DNA of 64,000 bases from Celeribacter arenosi. Lineage in GTDB: Bacteria > Pseudomonadota > Alphaproteobacteria > Rhodobacterales > Rhodobacteraceae. A model generated the notes under the pieces. It was given only the letters and a program-made list of their open reading frames with translations. It searched no databases and was not told where the DNA came from. The DNA lies in contig NZ_BAABDF010000002.1 in NCBI RefSeq assembly GCF_039539485.1, forward strand, positions 62,001 to 126,000. The letters are read 5' to 3'. Each line of letters opens with the position of its first letter. The first letter of the stretch is position 1. Shown here piece by piece: positions 8,576-16,432 of the stretch. A program made the translations under genes and the position numbers.

Positions 8576-9559
8576 ATGGTTCTCGCTCTCAAAGACCAAT
8601 TTATTTGGGATAGCTGGTATGTTCACGATGGTGAAAAATACCACGGCTATTACCTCAAGGCACCTCGCTCTATTGGCGATCCGGAGCAGCGTCACTTTAA
8701 TGTCAGCTATGGTCACGCGACCAGCACTGATCTGGTGAACTGGGACCACATTGGCGAATGTTTCCGTCCTTCCAAAGATGGTTGGGACAACTACACGACA
8801 TGGACCGGGTCGGTCGTGCGCGGCGACGATGATCTGTGGCACCTCTATTATACCGGCACCCGCAAGAACGATCCGCAATTGGCACAAAAGATCGGCCACG
8901 CGACCTCAACCGATTTGCACAATTGGGAGCGCGTGGGGGACGGGCTGATCCTCGATCTCATTGGCCCGAACTCCGAGCACTACGAATGCGATGTGTCCAA
9001 TAAGGAGTGGCATGATCGGGCGATGCGCGACCCGTGGGTGATGCGCGATCCCGAAGGCCTCGGTTGGATTATGTATTTCACCGCGCGCGCACCGGGGATC
9101 GAGGAGGCAAACGATGCGGGCTGCATCGGTTTTGCCACGTCCCCTGATGGCTACGATTGGACGCTTCAACCGCCGGTTTTCACCGGTGGGTTCGGGCAAC
9201 TCGAAGTTCCGCAGGTGTTCGAGAAAAACGGTACTTGGTATTGCCTGTTTTGCACCGCCGCGCATCACTACTCGCAAGAGCAGACAAAGTTGCGTCCGGT
9301 CGTCACGGGCAACCACTATCTGATCGGTGAGGGGCCCCGCGGCCCATGGCAGATCGCCCCCGGTTTCCTTGACGGCACGCTACCCTGCACCCGCTATGCC
9401 GCCCGCATCGTTGATACGGACGATGGCATGGTGATCCTTGGCTTTGCCGATCGTCCAGAGGGCGCTGATTTTATTGGTCACATCATGGACCCCGATCCAG
9501 TCGAACTCACCGACGAGGGCCTATTGGTCATTCCACCCCAGTTGAAGGCAGCAGAATAA
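8576..9559 (+). CDS. GH32-like (beta-fructosidase-like) cytoplasmic glycosidase
   Basis: A 327-residue protein without signal peptide, built of repeated short beta-strand blocks (for example GHATSTDLVNW and GHATSTDLHNW), as in five-bladed propeller glycosidases. Three acidic positions match the GH32/GH68 layout: Asp12 in IWDSW (nucleophile), Asp152 in MRDPW (the RDP motif) and Glu210 in LEVPQVF (acid/base). Their spacing is close to that of invertases. It lacks the C-terminal beta-sandwich of full GH32 enzymes, and EVPQ replaces the usual ECPD. Being inside a sugar importer operon, it probably hydrolyses the imported fructoside or a similar glycoside. A GH43 or GH130-like activity remains possible. 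Confidence 0.65.
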   Translation: MVLALKDQFIWDSWYVHDGEKYHGYYLKAPRSIGDPEQRHFNVSYGHATSTDLVNWDHIGECFRPSKDGWDNYTTWTGSVVRGDDDLWHLYYTGTRKNDPQLAQKIGHATSTDLHNWERVGDGLILDLIGPNSEHYECDVSNKEWHDRAMRDPWVMRDPEGLGWIMYFTARAPGIEEANDAGCIGFATSPDGYDWTLQPPVFTGGFGQLEVPQVFEKNGTWYCLFCTAAHHYSQEQTKLRPVVTGNHYLIGEGPRGPWQIAPGFLDGTLPCTRYAARIVDTDDGMVILGFADRPEGADFIGHIMDPDPVELTDEGLLVIPPQLKAAE

Positions 9560-10629
9560 TGGCAACCGTAAAGTTGCGCGATGTGCGCAAGAGCTATGGC
9601 GACGTTGAGGTGATCAAAGGCGTCGACATCGACATTGAAGATGGCGAGTTCGTTGTATTTGTCGGCCCGTCGGGCTGTGGTAAATCCACGCTGCTGCGCA
9701 TGATCGCAGGGCTTGAGGATATCACCGGCGGCACGCTTGAGATCGACGGTCAGCGCATGAACGACCTTGAGCCATCCAAGCGTGGCATCGCCATGGTGTT
9801 CCAATCCTATGCAATCTTTCCCCACATGACGGTGCGCGAAAACGTGGCCTTCGGTCTGACGATCAACAGGGTGGGTAAGACCGAGAAAGCGGAAAAAGTG
9901 GCCGAGGCCGCCCGCATTTTGCAAATGGAACATCTCCTCGATCGTCGCCCGTCTGAGCTCTCGGGGGGCCAACGCCAACGCGTCGCTATCGGTCGTGCCA
10001 TCGTGCGTGATCCCAAGGTGTTCCTGTTTGACGAACCGCTCTCGAACCTCGACGCAGCGCTGCGCATGGATATGCGGATGGAGATCGGAAAGCTGCATCA
10101 GGATCTGGACGCGTCGATGATCTACGTGACCCACGATCAGGTAGAAGCGATGACATTGGCCGACAAAATCGTTGTGCTGAAGGACGGGCAGGTCATGCAG
10201 ACCGGTGCACCGATGGAGCTTTATCATGAACCCGCCAACCTGTTTGTGGCAGGGTTCCTGGGCGCGCCTTCGATGAATTTTCTGAAGGTGACCGTGGATG
10301 ATATCGGCGATGATTGGGTGCAGGTTTCCAGCCCGATCCTCTCCAGCGTTAAGGTCCCAAGAAAGGGACGCATTTTCACCACCGGCCAAATTGCCACCCT
10401 CGGCATCCGCCCGCAATATCTGACGACCAGCGCAGAAGGCGAGGGGATGATGAAGGGCAAAGTTGTGTTGACCGAGCGTTTGGGCAGCGAAACGGTGGTA
10501 AACCTCGCCGTGGCGGACGGAAGCACATTGATCGCGGCAATCGCTGAGGATGCTGTGCTGGTTCCAGGAAACGAGATGTCATGGACCTTCGATCCCGCAT
10601 TGGTGCACGCTTTCCCTGAAAGCGTGTGA
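9559..10629 (+). CDS. ABC sugar importer ATPase, MalK/UgpC type
   Basis: A 356-residue ATPase. Walker A is GPSGCGKST (residues 36-44), the signature is LSGGQRQRVAIGRA, Walker B is VFLFDEPLSNLD, and the switch histidine is in VTHDQVEAM. A C-terminal TOBE-like regulatory domain follows (about residues 240-356, with LGIRPQYL), as in the CUT1 class. Its ATG overlaps the last base of the glycosidase stop codon, so it is translationally coupled and closes the operon. It powers the two permeases upstream. Confidence 0.92.
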   Translation: MATVKLRDVRKSYGDVEVIKGVDIDIEDGEFVVFVGPSGCGKSTLLRMIAGLEDITGGTLEIDGQRMNDLEPSKRGIAMVFQSYAIFPHMTVRENVAFGLTINRVGKTEKAEKVAEAARILQMEHLLDRRPSELSGGQRQRVAIGRAIVRDPKVFLFDEPLSNLDAALRMDMRMEIGKLHQDLDASMIYVTHDQVEAMTLADKIVVLKDGQVMQTGAPMELYHEPANLFVAGFLGAPSMNFLKVTVDDIGDDWVQVSSPILSSVKVPRKGRIFTTGQIATLGIRPQYLTTSAEGEGMMKGKVVLTERLGSETVVNLAVADGSTLIAAIAEDAVLVPGNEMSWTFDPALVHAFPESV

Positions 10630-11000
10630 CGCACGGGATTTCATCGGCTTGAAGCCCCTCGTGGCAACTGGCTTGTCCGGTCCCTTTTGCTTGCCAGACT
10701 GGGCCTAGACCGGACAGAGGCAGCGCTGCTTTCGACGGCGGCAGTGAGCCCGCCCTCACGGCATGCATCACCGTAAGGTTGCTCGGTTGCGGCTTGCCCA
10801 CCGAGGTCGCCAGAATGACGTTCCAAAGGCGTTTGGGTTAGATATCCAAACCCCGAGCGACTGCCTGCGATTTGAAGCGCATTCATTGCCGCCGACTTCG
10901 GTTGGGACGCAAAATAGGCCTTGAGGTCGATCAACGAAATACCAGCCGACATCGCGTATGGAGACCGTGTAGGTACATATGCCGAGAACGGAGGATTGCG
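10630..11000. other. Intergenic stretch with one inverted repeat, no gene seen
   Basis: About 370 bases. An inverted repeat GTCCGGTC (10675-10682) / GACCGGAC (10708-10715) encloses a 25-base loop and could act as a weak terminator for the transporter operon, although no T-run follows. Open frames on both strands are Arg/Ser-rich, lack ribosome sites and show no family motif. The last 30 bases hold the promoter and GGAGG ribosome site of the next gene. Confidence 0.45.
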
Positions 11001-11579
11001 ATGACCGATACCGAAGAACTAGTGCGCAAAACGACAGTTATCGAAGTGCCCGAGGCCGTTGGTGTGTTTGAGAGTTTCGAAGACCTACAGACGGCTTTCT
11101 ATGATCTCAGGATGGCCGGCTTTAGCCGGTATGACATCAGTGTGCTGGGCAAACAGGACATGATGGAGGAAAAGATGGGTAAATCATACTGGCGTGCCTC
11201 TGAGTTGGAGGACGACCCCCACGCGCCTCGCGCCGCGTTTGTTTCCGAAGAAGCGATTGGTGAACTCGAGGGGGCCGTGGTGGGCGGGTTTCTCTTTCTG
11301 GGCTCTTACGTGGCCATGGCCACAATGCTCACCGCTGCCAGCACGGTTGCCGCCTCCATCGCGGCTGTTGCGATCGGGGGGAGTCCGGCCCTCGTGATCG
11401 GGGCGCTGCTGGCCCGCCGGATTGGTAAACATCACAAGGACTATTACGCCAGTCAGATCGACCACGGCGGCATTCTTTTGTGGGTGCGCGTTAAGGATAA
11501 GGAACGCGAGGACCTCGCCGTCCAGATCATGAAGGGGCACTCAGGCCGTGACGTGCACGTTCACGGGTGGAGCGAGTGA
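11001..11579 (+). CDS. Hypothetical protein with central glycine/alanine-rich hydrophobic segment
   Basis: A 192-residue protein. Residues about 1-60 form a soluble domain with VFESFEDLQTAFYDLRMAGF, similar in style to stress-protein 17M-like modules in which a short beta-alpha unit detects flipping between two states. Residues about 90-135 are hydrophobic and small-residue rich (GAVVGGFLFLGSYVA, then AAVAIGGSPALVIGALLA), compatible with a membrane hairpin or glycine zipper. The C-terminus (GGILLWVRVKD to VHVHGWSE) repeats a beta-alpha pattern. GGAGG precedes the ATG; an open frame running upstream is ignored for that reason. It is monocistronic. Possibly a membrane-associated stress protein; function unknown. 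Confidence 0.65.
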   Translation: MTDTEELVRKTTVIEVPEAVGVFESFEDLQTAFYDLRMAGFSRYDISVLGKQDMMEEKMGKSYWRASELEDDPHAPRAAFVSEEAIGELEGAVVGGFLFLGSYVAMATMLTAASTVAASIAAVAIGGSPALVIGALLARRIGKHHKDYYASQIDHGGILLWVRVKDKEREDLAVQIMKGHSGRDVHVHGWSE

Positions 11580-11611
11580 GCCGAGGCCTTGAGGTTCATC
11601 AGTGCAAAAAT

Positions 11612-11642
11612 GCGGGCGCAGGGGTATAACCTCTGCACCCGC
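11612..11642 (-). terminator. Terminator for the aldehyde dehydrogenase gene
   Basis: A long imperfect stem (GCGGGCGCAG... pairing with ...CTGCACCCGC around TATAAC). Read on the minus strand it is followed by ATTTTTG, making a good intrinsic terminator for the minus-strand gene that ends at 11684. It may also stop plus-strand transcripts, since it lies between convergent genes. Confidence 0.7.
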
Positions 11643-11683
11643 ACGGACCCGTTACAGGTGACTTAATAGGCCCATTCTCAGGG

Positions 11684-13132
11684 TTAAATCGGGTAGTGCA
11701 GGTCTCCGTCCTGCATGGTGATCCAACGCAGCTCTGTGAATTCGTGGATGCCCCAGGTTCCCCCAAAACGCCCGTAGCCGGATGCCTTCACGCCACCAAA
11801 GGGCATCTGCGCTTCGTCGTGAACGGTCGGGCCGTTGACGTGGCATATGCCGCTTTCGATACGCTTGGCGACGGCGAGGGCGGCCATTGTGTCGTGGCCA
11901 AAAACGGCCGCCGATAGTCCGAATTCGCTTTCGTTGGCAATCCGCACGGCTTCATCCACGGAGCCTGCGCGAATGATTGCGACGACGGGCCCAAAGCTTT
12001 CTTCGGTGTAGATGCGCATGTCGGGTGTCACATGATCGAGCGCGGCTGCGTTCAACATCGTGCCGCTGCCGCCGCCGCCGATCAAAGTCGCACCTTTGTC
12101 CAAAGCGTCCGCGATCAGAGACCGGATCCGGTCTGCACCGGCCATGTTAACCAACGATCCAAGGGGGGCGTTGCCCGCGCTCGGGTCGCCGGCGGTCAGG
12201 GTTTCAACCTTTCCGGTGAAGGCTTCTGCAAACCGGTCACCCGCATCGCCCACGGTGATGATCCGTTCTGTGGACATGCAGATTTGGCCCTGATTCATGT
12301 AGGCGCCAAACCCCGCGGCCGCGACCGCCGCCTCGACATCGGCATCCTCGAGCACGATCATCGGGGCCTTACCGCCAAGCTCCAGCAGAGCCGGTTTGAG
12401 GTGGCGACCGGCCAATTCGCTAATGACACGGCCAACGCGGGTCGAGCCGGTGAAGTTCACCCTGCGGATGGCGGGGTGTTCGATCAGGGCAGCGACAACT
12501 TCGGGCGCTTCGTCGGGGTCGTTGGAGATCGCGTTAAGGACGCCCGCGGGCAGGCCTGCCTCTGCCACGGCTTCCACGATCAGGGCGTGAACGCGGGGAC
12601 AAAGCTCTGACGTTTTCATGACAACGGTATTGCCACAGGCCAGCGGGGTCGCAATCGCGCGCACGCCGAGGATCACGGGTGCGTTCCATGGCGCCATGGC
12701 GAGAACGACACCAGCGGGTTGACGGACTGCCATGGCCGTCGATCCGGGACGGTTCGAGGGGATGACCTCGCCCTTGATATGTGTTGTGAGCGAGGCGGCT
12801 TCGACCAACATGTCGGCTGCCAGCATGACGTTGAAACGGGCCCATGCTTCGGTCGCGCCAATTTCGTCCTTCATCGCCTGTACGATGTCGTCGCCGCGCG
12901 CATTGAGGTTGTCCGCGGCGGCCAAAAGTTTGCGACGACGTTCGCCGGGAGAGGTCACAGACCAAGTCGCGAATGCGGATGCGGCGGCGTCGACGGCCTT
13001 GGCCACGTCGGACAGGGAGGCTGCTGCGGCCACTGTTGCCACGTCTCCCGATATCGGGTTCGAGCGGGTGAATGTGCGATCGCCTTGTGCGGCGACATAG
13101 GCTCCGTTGATATAGAGGTCGAGCTTTTCCAT
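11684..13132 (-). CDS. NAD(P)-dependent aldehyde dehydrogenase
   Basis: A 482-residue enzyme of the aldehyde dehydrogenase superfamily that oxidises an aldehyde to a carboxylate. Visible motifs are the PWNAPVILGVRAIATPLACGN segment split around the cofactor site, FTGSTRVG for NAD binding, the general base Glu in LELGGKAPMIVLEDAD, and the catalytic Cys in NQGQICMSTERI. The style is closest to vanillin/salicylaldehyde-type dehydrogenases, so an aromatic or hydrophobic aldehyde is possible, but substrate cannot be read from sequence. It is the last gene of the minus-strand transporter operon, 12 bases after the LivF-like ATPase, which suggests that it processes a compound derived from the imported one. 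Confidence 0.88.
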   Translation of the reverse strand: MEKLDLYINGAYVAAQGDRTFTRSNPISGDVATVAAAASLSDVAKAVDAAASAFATWSVTSPGERRRKLLAAADNLNARGDDIVQAMKDEIGATEAWARFNVMLAADMLVEAASLTTHIKGEVIPSNRPGSTAMAVRQPAGVVLAMAPWNAPVILGVRAIATPLACGNTVVMKTSELCPRVHALIVEAVAEAGLPAGVLNAISNDPDEAPEVVAALIEHPAIRRVNFTGSTRVGRVISELAGRHLKPALLELGGKAPMIVLEDADVEAAVAAAGFGAYMNQGQICMSTERIITVGDAGDRFAEAFTGKVETLTAGDPSAGNAPLGSLVNMAGADRIRSLIADALDKGATLIGGGGSGTMLNAAALDHVTPDMRIYTEESFGPVVAIIRAGSVDEAVRIANESEFGLSAAVFGHDTMAALAVAKRIESGICHVNGPTVHDEAQMPFGGVKASGYGRFGGTWGIHEFTELRWITMQDGDLHYPI

Positions 13133-13144
13133 CGAGGTCTCCTG

Positions 13145-13867
13145 TTACTCTGTCTGCGCGAGTGCCCCGCCAAGAAAGGCGCGGATCACGGCAGGATCGG
13201 TTTTGATTTGGGATGCGGGGCCAGAGCCGGAAATCCGGCCGACCTCCATGAGATAGGCATAGTCTGCGAGTTCGAGTGTCGCGCGCGCGTTTTGTTCGAC
13301 AACGAGAACGGTCAGGCCGGTGGAGCGGATGCGCGAGAGGGCGGCAAAGACCTCCTTCACCACAATCGGCGCGAGACCGAGCGACGGCTCATCCAGAAGC
13401 AGCAGATCAGGGTTCGACATCAGAGCGCGTCCGATGGCAACCATCTGCTGTTCACCGCCTGACATCGTGCCTGCGAGTTGTGTGCGGCGTTGGGCGAGTT
13501 TGGGGAACAGGGTGAAGACATCCTCCATCCGCCCCGTCGCGTTTTCGCGGGCGCGACTTGGAATGGCGCCAAGGCGCAGGTTTTCCTCTACCGACAGGGC
13601 AGGGAAGATACCCCGCCCTTCGGGGACGAGAGCGATGCCCTGTTCGACCAATTGGTGCGCGGGCACCCCGAGCAATGACTGCCCGCGGTAGGTAATGTCC
13701 CCCGAGGTCGGCGCGACCCGTCCACCGATGGCGCCGAGGAGCGACGACTTACCTGCGCCATTTGCGCCGAGAATGGCCACCATTTTGCCCTTCTCAACAG
13801 ATAGGGACGCGTGGTCGAGCGCGACGTGTTTGCCGTAGGCGACTGTGAGACCTGTGACTTCAAGCAT
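13145..13867 (-). CDS. HAAT-family ABC importer ATPase, LivF type
   Basis: A 240-residue ATPase of the branched-chain amino acid transporter class. Walker A is GANGAGKSS, the signature TMSGGEQQMVAIGRAL, and Walker B LLLLDEPSLGLAPI; the last is characteristic of LivF. The start at MLEVTGL is preferred because GGAGG lies eight bases upstream; GTG and ATG codons a few bases earlier would crowd the ribosome site. It overlaps the end of the LivG-like gene by eight bases. Works with the LivG-like subunit at the membrane. Confidence 0.9.
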   Translation of the reverse strand: MLEVTGLTVAYGKHVALDHASLSVEKGKMVAILGANGAGKSSLLGAIGGRVAPTSGDITYRGQSLLGVPAHQLVEQGIALVPEGRGIFPALSVEENLRLGAIPSRARENATGRMEDVFTLFPKLAQRRTQLAGTMSGGEQQMVAIGRALMSNPDLLLLDEPSLGLAPIVVKEVFAALSRIRSTGLTVLVVEQNARATLELADYAYLMEVGRISGSGPASQIKTDPAVIRAFLGGALAQTE

Positions 13868-14588
13868 CGACATCACCTCCCAGATAGGCGGAAATTACCT
13901 TTGGATCGCTGAGGGCCGCATCGGTCGCTTCGTCAGCGATCAGTTGCCCCGAATTCATCACAACAACCCGCGGGCAGAGCGCGCGCACCGCATCGATGAT
14001 GTGTTCGACCATCAGAATGGTCAGGCCGCCCTGATGCAATTTGCGGATCAGCGCGACGCCCTCAGAGAGTTCCGTCGGGTTCAAACCGGCGAGCCATTCG
14101 TCGAGCAGCAGGATTTCGGGCTCGGCGGCCAGCGCACGCGCCAGTTCCAGCCGTTTCTGGTCGATGTAGGTCAGATCGCCCGCCGCAGCGGTGGCGCGCG
14201 CGGACAGGCCGACCATGTCGAGCGCGTCCATCGCCACGCGTTTAGCGTCGTCCCCCCAATGGGTGTTTCGCCCGAACACCGCGGTGATCATCACGTTTTC
14301 CATAAGACTGAGCGAGGGGAGGATCCGAACCAGTTGAAAGGTGCGTGCAACTCCGGCCCGCGCGATCCTGTCGCGACGCAGCCCCGTGAGCTGCATCCCG
14401 TTGAGGCGAATGTCCCCAGAGGTGGCAGGCAAAGCGCCGGAAATGAGGTTGATCAGCGTCGTCTTTCCCGACCCGTTCGGGCCGAGAAGCCCCACGATTT
14501 CGCCGCGCTCCAAAGAGAAAGATACATCGTCGACAGCACGCAATCCGCCAAACTGCTTCACCGCATTTTCGATTTCAAGAAAGCTCAT
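13860..14588 (-). CDS. HAAT-family ABC importer ATPase, LivG type
   Basis: A 242-residue ATPase with Walker A GPNGSGKTT, signature around ALAAEPEILLLDEWLAGLNP (Walker B with the LivG-typical D-E-x-x-A-G-L) and a VEHIIDAVRALCPRVVVMN switch region with LivG-like VEH. The classic LSGG is replaced by DLTYIDQKRLELARAL, as is common in LivG proteins, where the signature reads roughly LSYGQQRRLEIARAL. Overlaps the permease gene upstream and the LivF-like gene downstream, indicating tight coupling. Confidence 0.9.
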   Translation of the reverse strand: MSFLEIENAVKQFGGLRAVDDVSFSLERGEIVGLLGPNGSGKTTLINLISGALPATSGDIRLNGMQLTGLRRDRIARAGVARTFQLVRILPSLSLMENVMITAVFGRNTHWGDDAKRVAMDALDMVGLSARATAAAGDLTYIDQKRLELARALAAEPEILLLDEWLAGLNPTELSEGVALIRKLHQGGLTILMVEHIIDAVRALCPRVVVMNSGQLIADEATDAALSDPKVISAYLGGDVDA

Positions 14589-15499
14589 TCTTTTGCCTCC
14601 TTACGACCACGAAACAGCGTTTCTGCCTGCGCGATCAGGCCGCTGGGAAACAGGAAGACGACGCCGATGAACAGCAGACCAAGTAGGATCGGATAGGAAT
14701 CCGGGAAGTTGGAGGAAAGCCATTCAAAGACGAGGAACAATGGCACCGCACCAAGTGCCGGCCCCCAGAGCCGGTTGGCCCCCCCAAGCAGAGCCATGAT
14801 GACGGTGAGGAAGCTGATCGTAGGGTTGAACACGATGGAGGGCTCCACATAGACATAGCGTGGCGAGGTGATTGCACCGGCAAGTGTGAGGATCACGGCA
14901 GATAGAACAAAGGCGATGATTTTAACGCGCGCGAGGTTGATGCCCGAATGCGCGGCCACGGTTTCGTCGTCACCGATGACCCGCAATGCCATGCCGAGGC
15001 GGGATCGGTTAACCCACGCCGTGAGCGCAATGGTCGCCGCGCCGAGCGCGAGCATTTGCCAGTAAATCTGACGGCTGGTGATCTCGAGGAAAATATAGCG
15101 CCCGAGGGTGCCTGTGACGTTCACTTCGTACCATGTGATGAGCTGGCGGACGAGCTCGGCCAGACCAAAGCTGAAGATCACGAAATAGACACCGCGAAGG
15201 CGCAGGGTCGAAAGTCCGACGATCAGGGCCATGGCCCCGCCGATCAGGGCCGCGCAGAGGAGAACAGCACCGTAGGGGAGGGCTTCGTTCAGGACGGCGA
15301 CGGTGTAGGCGCCGGTGCCATAGAAAGCGACGGTGGCAAGCGAGATATAATGTGTCTGGCCCGAAAACAGGGCCCATGCGGAGGCCAGCGTCACATAGGT
15401 GGCAGCCCCGATGAGCAGACCCAGACCATAGTCGGACACCAGAAAGGGCACGAACGCCAAAAGGGCCAGAGCGATGAGTGGCAAAACAGTCCGGATCAT
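14585..15499 (-). CDS. HAAT-family ABC importer permease, LivM type
   Basis: A 304-residue permease with about eight to ten hydrophobic segments, starting MIRTVLPLIALALLAFVPF. The LivM-type cytoplasmic motif is visible as SRLGMALRVIGDDETVAAHSGINLARVK. The open frame extends 140 codons further upstream, but that part is antisense-like and overlaps the LivH-type gene; the ATG at 15499 overlaps the LivH stop by four bases (ATGA) and gives a normal length. It forms the membrane channel together with the LivH-type subunit. Confidence 0.9.
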   Translation of the reverse strand: MIRTVLPLIALALLAFVPFLVSDYGLGLLIGAATYVTLASAWALFSGQTHYISLATVAFYGTGAYTVAVLNEALPYGAVLLCAALIGGAMALIVGLSTLRLRGVYFVIFSFGLAELVRQLITWYEVNVTGTLGRYIFLEITSRQIYWQMLALGAATIALTAWVNRSRLGMALRVIGDDETVAAHSGINLARVKIIAFVLSAVILTLAGAITSPRYVYVEPSIVFNPTISFLTVIMALLGGANRLWGPALGAVPLFLVFEWLSSNFPDSYPILLGLLFIGVVFLFPSGLIAQAETLFRGRKEAKE

Positions 15500-16365
15500 G
15501 AGCGCGCTCCGAACAAACCCTGCGGACGCCAGAGCAGAACCAGCAGGAAGATCGCGAAGGTCGCTGCAAGCGTCAGGCCGGGGTCGATCGCAGTCGCCAC
15601 GAAAGTCTCCAACAACCCGAGCCCAAAGCCCGCCGCGAGTGCGCCGGGAACATTTCCGACACCCCCCATGATGACGATGACCAGAGCCTTCATCGTAAAG
15701 ACCACGCCATCCGTGGCCGAAAACGTCTGATACATCGATATTGACGCGCCCGCCGTTGCGGCCAGTGCAGAGCCGAGGGCAAATCCCTGACGCGCAATAC
15801 GGTTGACGTCGATGCCGACGAGCGGCGCAGACCCCGGGGCCAGAGCAACGGCCCGCATGACCAGCCCCCATTTCGTTTTCTTGAGCGCCAGCACCAACGC
15901 CGCGCCTGCAGCGACACAAATTGCGAACGCAATCAGCCGGTTAAGCGCCACAGAGACACCAAGAATGTTCACCCCTTGATCGAGATAGGAGATCGAGGTG
16001 AAGTTCGCCCCGAATACCACCAACAGGATACCCTGAATGAGGAAGAGCAGGCCAAAAGTCGCCAGAATGCTGTCGACCTCAAGCCGTCCGCTTGAACCGG
16101 ACCGCTTCACGAGGGGGCGCATCATTACCTGATAGAGGAGCCATCCGACGCCATAACCGCACAGCGCGACGGCCGGCAGCATGAGCAGGGGCGATATCCC
16201 CAAATTCTGGAACAGCGCGACAACCACGAAAGCCGAGACCAAAGTCAGCTCGCCGTAGGCGAGGTTCATGATCCGCGCGATCCCGTATTGCAGCGTCAGC
16301 CCGAGAGCGAGCAGCGCATAAGTGCCCCCCAGCACGAGGCCGAGGATAAGTGTCGTCGTGAGCAT
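15496..16365 (-). CDS. HAAT-family ABC importer permease, LivH type
   Basis: A 289-residue permease beginning MLTTTLILGLVLGGTYALLA, the characteristic LivH start, with GLTLQYGIARIMNLAYGELT just after. Several membrane helices follow, and the coupling-loop motif TKWGLVMRAVALAPGSAPLV appears around residues 180-200. It follows the binding-protein gene after a 67-base gap holding a stem-loop. Confidence 0.9.
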   Translation of the reverse strand: MLTTTLILGLVLGGTYALLALGLTLQYGIARIMNLAYGELTLVSAFVVVALFQNLGISPLLMLPAVALCGYGVGWLLYQVMMRPLVKRSGSSGRLEVDSILATFGLLFLIQGILLVVFGANFTSISYLDQGVNILGVSVALNRLIAFAICVAAGAALVLALKKTKWGLVMRAVALAPGSAPLVGIDVNRIARQGFALGSALAATAGASISMYQTFSATDGVVFTMKALVIVIMGGVGNVPGALAAGFGLGLLETFVATAIDPGLTLAATFAIFLLVLLWRPQGLFGARS

Positions 16366-16396
16366 TCAGTAACCTTGATGGGTTTGAGCAAGAGCG

Positions 16397-16423
16397 GCCC
16401 GCACGGCCAAAAGCCGCGCGGGC
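16397..16423 (-). terminator. Stem-loop between binding-protein and permease genes
   Basis: Arms GCCCGCACGGCC and GCCGCGCGGGC pair around AAAA. There is no strong T-run on the minus strand, so it is more likely an mRNA-stabilising or partial terminator element after the binding-protein gene, as seen at the same place in other cassettes here. Confidence 0.6.
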
Positions 16424-16432
16424 GATGAGGGT

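Noticed and set aside
10872..11000. N-terminal extension of the glycine-rich hypothetical protein
   Set aside because: GGAGG directly before the ATG at 11001 and the implausible basic extension argue for the shorter form.
12032..13462. Plus-strand open frames opposite the aldehyde dehydrogenase and LivF-type genes
   Set aside because: No ribosome sites and no motifs; they mirror the strongly supported minus-strand genes.
15500..15919. A 140-codon extension upstream of the LivM-type permease
   Set aside because: It overlaps the LivH-type gene and has a composition of Arg, Cys and Gly without hydrophobic helices. The ATGA overlap marks the real start.
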